From: Chthoniobacterales bacterium
Lineage (GTDB): Bacteria > Verrucomicrobiota > Verrucomicrobiia > Chthoniobacterales > UBA10450
Assembly (NCBI GenBank): GCA_013821455.1
Contig: JACDGS010000005.1
Location: 62,001-126,000 of the forward strand
Length of the DNA stretch: 64,000 nt
Direction of reading: 5' to 3'
This document shows, in pieces, positions 62,701 to 64,000 of this stretch. Every line of letters begins with the position of its first letter. Position 1 is the first letter of the stretch. A program made the translations under genes and the position numbers. Under the pieces are notes generated by a model. It did no database searches and had not been told where the DNA came from. It saw only the letters and a program-made list of their open reading frames with translations.

Positions 62701-64000
62701 GTAGAGCTGCGCTTCGGCCTCGGTGAGATTGAGCTGGCGCAAAGTCACCTGGCTATGCGTCCAGGCGAGATCGAAGACGCGGTCGGCCATGCGCGCGTGC
62801 TGATATTTTTCCACGAGCGCGAGCGATGTTTCGCGCGCTTCGGTAATGCCGATGACGAAATCGACCACGGCGGTTTCGTTAGGCGCGAGGATCACGCTGC
62901 GGCGCAATGAAATTGCGGGATCGAGCACGGGGCCGGCGCTGTTGGAAAAGCTTTGCCGCATCGCCGCGGGATTTTCCAGCGTGCCACCGCGGCCGATAAA
63001 GCGCCGACGGTCGGTTTCGCACGAGATGGTTCCCTGCACGCCGCCCTGTCCCGCGACGAGATGGAAAAGCCAGGGCGGTTTTTCCCCTTCCGCGCGCGCC
63101 CGCCGCGTGCAAAGAATCGCGCCCGAAGCCGCGATGAATTCCGTTTGCACGGACAGATTGCTGAAAGCCGGATGCGCTTCATCGGCGGCTTGTTTCGCGA
63201 TGACCACTTCCGCGTAACTCGTTAGGTCGAGCACGCGCGTGACTGAGGAATGATTCGTTAGTCTGACCCGGCGGACCTCGACGTCGTCCTCGGGCGAAAT
63301 GCAGATGTCGGTGTGAATTTCGATTCCCGACTGGCGTTGCCGAAACTCTGCGCGCGCCTGTGTGAAAACCGCCTCGTAACTTTCCGCTGCGCGCAACGCG
63401 GGCTGGTAGGCGGTGGACCAAAATTCTCCCGTGGTGACATCGCGCAGATAAAGAAATGTGCCCCAGCAATCGCGCGTCGCGTCCTCCCGCCAGCGCGTCA
63501 CCGCGAGATCGCGCCAGCGACTGTAGCCGCCACCCGCGCTGCTGATCGCAAGATGGTAATGGCCGTTCGATAAAAGGTGAACTTCGGGCGTGCGCGCGTT
63601 TGGATTTCGCAGGACACGCATGACGTTCTCGCCTCGTCCGAAACGGGGCCGCGTTTCCTCCATCTCCAAATCTTCCGGGAGAACGTTAGCCTCGGTGCGC
63701 GGGACGCGTTCCTGCAAAAGCAGTTCGGCCGCCTTCAGGAGCGGGCGCGAAAGAAAACGGCGCTGCATCGGGCGGTCGCGCAAAACCGAGAGCAACGCGA
63801 GGAGACTCATGCCCTCGTGATGCGCCATGAAGGAGCGAATCGTCGCCGACTTCTCGTTAGGCGGGAGCCGCGCGGGCGTGTAATCGACCGCTTCGTAGAA
63901 ACCGTAGGCGCCCTCGCGTCCATCGGCGGCGAGGCGCTGCAGATTTTCGCAGGCCTCGCGCGGCGCGACCATCAGCGCCATCACCGTCGCGTAGGGCGCG
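59776..64000 (-). CDS. Cyclic beta-1,2-glucan synthase-like protein (C-terminal part, truncated by window edge)
   Basis: An open frame of 1408 codons that continues past the right edge, since residues before the first internal Met read APYATVMALMVAP, a conserved interior segment. It contains the end of a glucoamylase-like domain (AYGFYEAVDYTPARLP, IRSFMAHHEGMSLLAL), a linker, and two GH94/carbohydrate-phosphorylase-type regions: GYSRWRDLAVTRWRED at the front, then QSGGAYGFRDQLQDVMAL and GCGDWNDGMNLVGD with the catalytic Asp near the end. This matches NdvB/ChvB C-termini, which set the ring size of cyclic glucans and phosphorolyse them. The stop TAA is inside a nonamer. Whether the N-terminal GT84 half exists cannot be seen here. 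Confidence 0.9.
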   Translation of the reverse strand, partial: APYATVMALMVAPREACENLQRLAADGREGAYGFYEAVDYTPARLPPNEKSATIRSFMAHHEGMSLLALLSVLRDRPMQRRFLSRPLLKAAELLLQERVPRTEANVLPEDLEMEETRPRFGRGENVMRVLRNPNARTPEVHLLSNGHYHLAISSAGGGYSRWRDLAVTRWREDATRDCWGTFLYLRDVTTGEFWSTAYQPALRAAESYEAVFTQARAEFRQRQSGIEIHTDICISPEDDVEVRRVRLTNHSSVTRVLDLTSYAEVVIAKQAADEAHPAFSNLSVQTEFIAASGAILCTRRARAEGEKPPWLFHLVAGQGGVQGTISCETDRRRFIGRGGTLENPAAMRQSFSNSAGPVLDPAISLRRSVILAPNETAVVDFVIGITEARETSLALVEKYQHARMADRVFDLAWTHSQVTLRQLNLTEAEAQLYARLAGAIIYADPARRAMPGVMLDNRRGQSGLWTYGISGDTPIVVLRVTDSEKIEMVRQMVQAHSYWRAKGLSVEMVILNEDVSVYRQDLQDQIKNLIASGNEAQMLDKPGGIFVRRLEQIPNDDRLLLQAAARIVLDDEHGSLVEQLEQRSVLEPLVPALVPSRQAWIDTSAPPPARDLIFQNGLGGFTRDGHEYVITLTAGQMTPAPWVNVLANPEFGTVVSETGGAYTWFENAHEFRLTPWLNEPVQNTTGEALYIRDEETGQVWSPTPWPARGATPYVVRHGFGYTVFEHFENGIVSELWVYVALDAPVKLSVLKLRNASGGPRRLSVTGYWEWVLGDLRPKTLLNVQTEVDLKTGALLARNFYNTEFPDRIVFLDVNDPNRTLTGNRKEFLGRNGTFERPAALKRERLAGKTGAGLDPCGAIQVAFDLADGETRETTFRLGVGRSAAEVQQLIQRFRRAEASQSTRDAVHEFWNRTLGAVNVDTPDPSVNVMANGWLLYQTIGCRLWGRTGFYQSGGAYGFRDQLQDVMALVHAEPRLTREHLLRAASHQFREGDVQHWWHPPAGRGVRTHFSDDYLWLPYVTCRYVNAVADTGVLDETISFLEARPVMPEEEAYYDLPNRSQESGTLYEHCVRAIKHGLKFGEHGLPLMGCGDWNDGMNLVGDKGRGESVWLAFFLYDVLQQFALLARAREDEAFAEQCLAEAQKLQKNIEAQAWDGEWYRRAYFDDGAPLGSHTNPECQIDSLPQSWSVISGAGDPARARQAMDAVDKRLVRRGEKLVQLFDPPFDKSALNPGYIKGYIPGVRENGGQYTHGAIWTTMAFALLGETERAWEIFHLLNPVHHSETPAQIATYKVEPYVAAADVYAVAPHIGRGGWTWYTGSAGWMYRLLVETLLGAHLEKNQLRLEPRFPAGWTSYKIHYRYRQTVYHITLSRVGDGAIESTLDGQPLTGNILPLTDDRIEHFVEMRFA

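Larger units (their letters stand above)
201..63862. repeat. Dispersed nonamer GCCTAACGA / TCGTTAGGC family
   Basis: The 8-mer CCTAACGA or its complement occurs about 70 times by eye in the window, nearly always with a flanking G (C on the other strand). Forward copies start near 201, 2659, 2804, 3448, 5991, 6956, 11322, 12418, 17607, 18639, 18890, 19437, 20785, 34034, 34168, 35817, 37399, 38592, 41049, 41851, 43105, 43406, 44656, 46243, 47607, 48018, 48249, 48464, 48806, 48867, 49869, 50523, 52131, 52437, 53068, 55407, 57449, 57933, 61853, 62357. Reverse copies start near 2696, 3612, 4634, 5637, 6026, 7038, 7731, 9982, 10868, 15139, 33191, 36046, 37721, 39568, 41758, 42326, 42468, 43616, 49202, 50727, 50920, 51725, 53459, 55795, 57959, 59774, 62334, 62876, 63218, 63854. 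It lies inside and between genes in all frames. Function is unknown; see findings. Confidence 0.9.

Noticed and set aside
201-63862. Nonamer as KOPS, Chi or other polar replication/repair signal
   Set aside because: Both orientations are present in comparable numbers and alternate at short range, unlike strand-polar signals, although one window cannot settle it.
1-64000. CRISPR array, prophage, insertion sequence or rRNA operon
   Set aside because: No regularly spaced direct repeats, integrase, transposase or rRNA sequence was seen on either strand.

Overview
The window looks like a chromosomal segment of a GC-rich Gram-negative bacterium, most likely a soil Verrucomicrobium (Chthoniobacterales/Spartobacteria type). 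This is inferred from overall gene character: ribBA-ribH-nusB order, lipoproteins and SRPBCC proteins, interspersed hairpin repeats of the ATCC-GAGC...GGATCC type, weak Shine-Dalgarno signals and a cyclic-glucan synthase. No rRNA, phage or CRISPR is present. One tRNA (Gln, CUG) is encoded.

Layout. 0-9.4 kb: a CGWS glutaredoxin, a TraB/GumN protein, a TPR protein, a methyltransferase, then lysS and a GT39 glycosyltransferase followed by a second, truncated lysS tail, mtfA, a lipoprotein and a DUF1697 protein. 9.5-12.2 kb: ACT-domain protein and the riboflavin/antitermination operon ribBA-ribH-nusB. 12.2-32.8 kb: a large surface-polysaccharide locus. It begins with methyltransferases and GT4 enzymes on both strands, contains a 1348-residue methyltransferase-coiled coil-GT2-GT2-GT4 protein, and continues as a tightly overlapping operon: tandem GT2, rfbF, SDR, ugd, C-methyltransferase, Gfo/Idh/MocA oxidoreductase, GT2, carbamoyltransferase, SxtJ-like and DUF5989-like small membrane proteins, with a convergent SGNH hydrolase. 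Together these would make CDP- and UDP-activated sugars, C-methylate and carbamoylate them, and assemble them into a glycan. 32.8-46 kb: housekeeping genes (pyk, sigma factor, 2H phosphodiesterase, DUF2237, a histidine kinase/response regulator pair, pheA, tRNA-Gln, tadA, yihY, SYLF protein, tyrS, a HerA-like ATPase). 46.7-51.8 kb: a second small glycan/transport operon (methyltransferase, DUF2064, SDR with a zinc knuckle, MgtE, GT2). 51.1-64 kb: a secreted methyltransferase, a MutM/Nei-family DNA glycosylase, trxB, lysA, thrA with a GT4 and a GNAT, a vapBC pair with a broken toxin, and the 3' part of an ndvB-like cyclic beta-1,2-glucan synthase that runs off the right edge.

The most striking signal is not a gene. 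The nonamer GCCTAACGA (or its complement TCGTTAGGC) recurs about 70 times by eye, on both strands, in every reading frame and often supplying stop codons. It is absent from about 20.8 to 33.2 kb, which is essentially the sugar operon. It behaves like a DNA-level sequence tag comparable in density to a DNA uptake sequence, and the gap marks the operon as a probable recent acquisition.
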